Source: an uncultured Oceanospirillaceae bacterium
Lineage (GTDB): Bacteria; Pseudomonadota; Gammaproteobacteria; Pseudomonadales; Balneatricaceae
Direction: 5' to 3'
Length of the DNA stretch: 39,772 nt
Assembly: GCA_937136055.1 (NCBI GenBank)
Contig: CAKZOD010000121.1
Coordinates: 1 to 39,772 of the forward strand
Each line of letters begins with the position of its first letter. Position 1 is the stretch's first letter. This document shows positions 39,591 to 39,772 of this stretch, one piece after another. The notes under the pieces were generated by a model. The model made no database searches, was not told where the DNA came from, and saw only the letters and a program-made list of their open reading frames with translations. Both the position numbers and the translations under genes were made by a program.

Positions 39591-39770
39591 CTATATCTTT
39601 CGGGTGACTGATTCGCTCATCAGTCTGCACCTCCCACGCTGAGGTTGGTGAGCCATTGAAAATAACGCCCGCTCAGACGTGCCCGTTAGCGACATTAATT
39701 TCTCAAAATGCTCGCTTTTGATTATTTTTTCATCTAAATTCAACGACATCCCAAAGGTTTTAGGCATATT
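39591..39770 (-). CDS. Possible 3' part of a gene entering from the right edge
   Basis: The minus strand is open from the window edge to a TAG at 39591: 59 codons, including MPKTFGMSLNLDEKIIKSEH and FEKLMSLTGTSERALFSMAH, with a basic tail. It could also start at an internal ATG. I recognise no family. It converges on the dioxygenase with a 9-base gap, a realistic arrangement, but so short a piece could be chance. The dyad GACTGAT/ATCAGTC at 39606-39625 lies inside it. Confidence 0.3.
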   Translation of the reverse strand, partial: NMPKTFGMSLNLDEKIIKSEHFEKLMSLTGTSERALFSMAHQPQRGRCRLMSESVTRKI

Positions 39771-39772
39771 CC

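Overview
This window looks like chromosomal DNA of a marine or coastal Gammaproteobacterium. The evidence is two TRAP-type uptake systems, a sodium/glutamate symporter, a BCCT betaine transporter, a Vibrio-type HigB2/HigA2 toxin-antitoxin pair, moderate GC content and ordinary proteobacterial ribosome binding sites. I cannot name a genus. I see no rRNA, tRNA, CRISPR array or intact transposase. Genes are dense and mostly catabolic, with an accessory stretch from about 11.1 to 19.3 kb.

Layout. (1) 0.2-4.6 kb, minus strand: FAD amine oxidase, small cupin, AldA-type aldehyde dehydrogenase and an orphan TRAP solute-binding protein, with a divergent XRE regulator; this reads as an amine/aldehyde catabolic operon. 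(2) 5.7-10.0 kb, minus strand: a molybdenum hydroxylase operon (2Fe-2S subunit, Tat-exported molybdopterin subunit, MocA-like cytidylyltransferase, XdhC-like maturation factor) with a divergent AraC regulator. (3) 11.1-19.3 kb: a LysR remnant, ParDE, a LysR gene, a complete TRAP transporter (dctP-dctQ-dctM) and a HipBA module whose HipB carries two HTH domains. Copies of an undescribed dispersed repeat family bracket this stretch, and another copy lies at the left end of the window. (4) 19.4-27.1 kb: a quinone-oxidoreductase-like enzyme, gltS preceded by a 120-bp perfect-armed inverted repeat with a DnaA box at each tip, a LysR gene, an Amidohydro_3 metalloenzyme and a BCCT transporter. (5) 27.3-29.6 kb: a HigBA locus whose toxin gene is split by a 268-bp MITE with a CTA target duplication, a VOC protein and a RES-Xre toxin-antitoxin pair.

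(6) 29.7-39.6 kb is the most interesting part. A BetI-like TetR and a LysR gene precede a plus-strand set: LLM flavin monooxygenase, 4-oxalocrotonate tautomerase-like protein, alpha/beta hydrolase and flavin reductase. Convergent to it run an AruH-like aminotransferase and an AruI-like thiamine-diphosphate decarboxylase, then a DoeB-like M14 deacylase. Divergent from that is a two-domain trimethyllysine/gamma-butyrobetaine dioxygenase homologue. A near-identical 22-bp operator-like sequence lies in front of the decarboxylase and again in the deacylase/dioxygenase promoter. My inference is an undescribed route for a quaternary-ammonium or guanidino amino acid (N-acyl removal, transamination, decarboxylation to an aldehyde, 2-oxoglutarate-dependent hydroxylation), possibly fed by the BCCT transporter. 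The substrate is not proven by sequence.

Four toxin-antitoxin-type modules (ParDE, HipBA, disrupted HigBA, RES-Xre) lie within 18 kb, each preceded by a recognisable repeat or palindrome.
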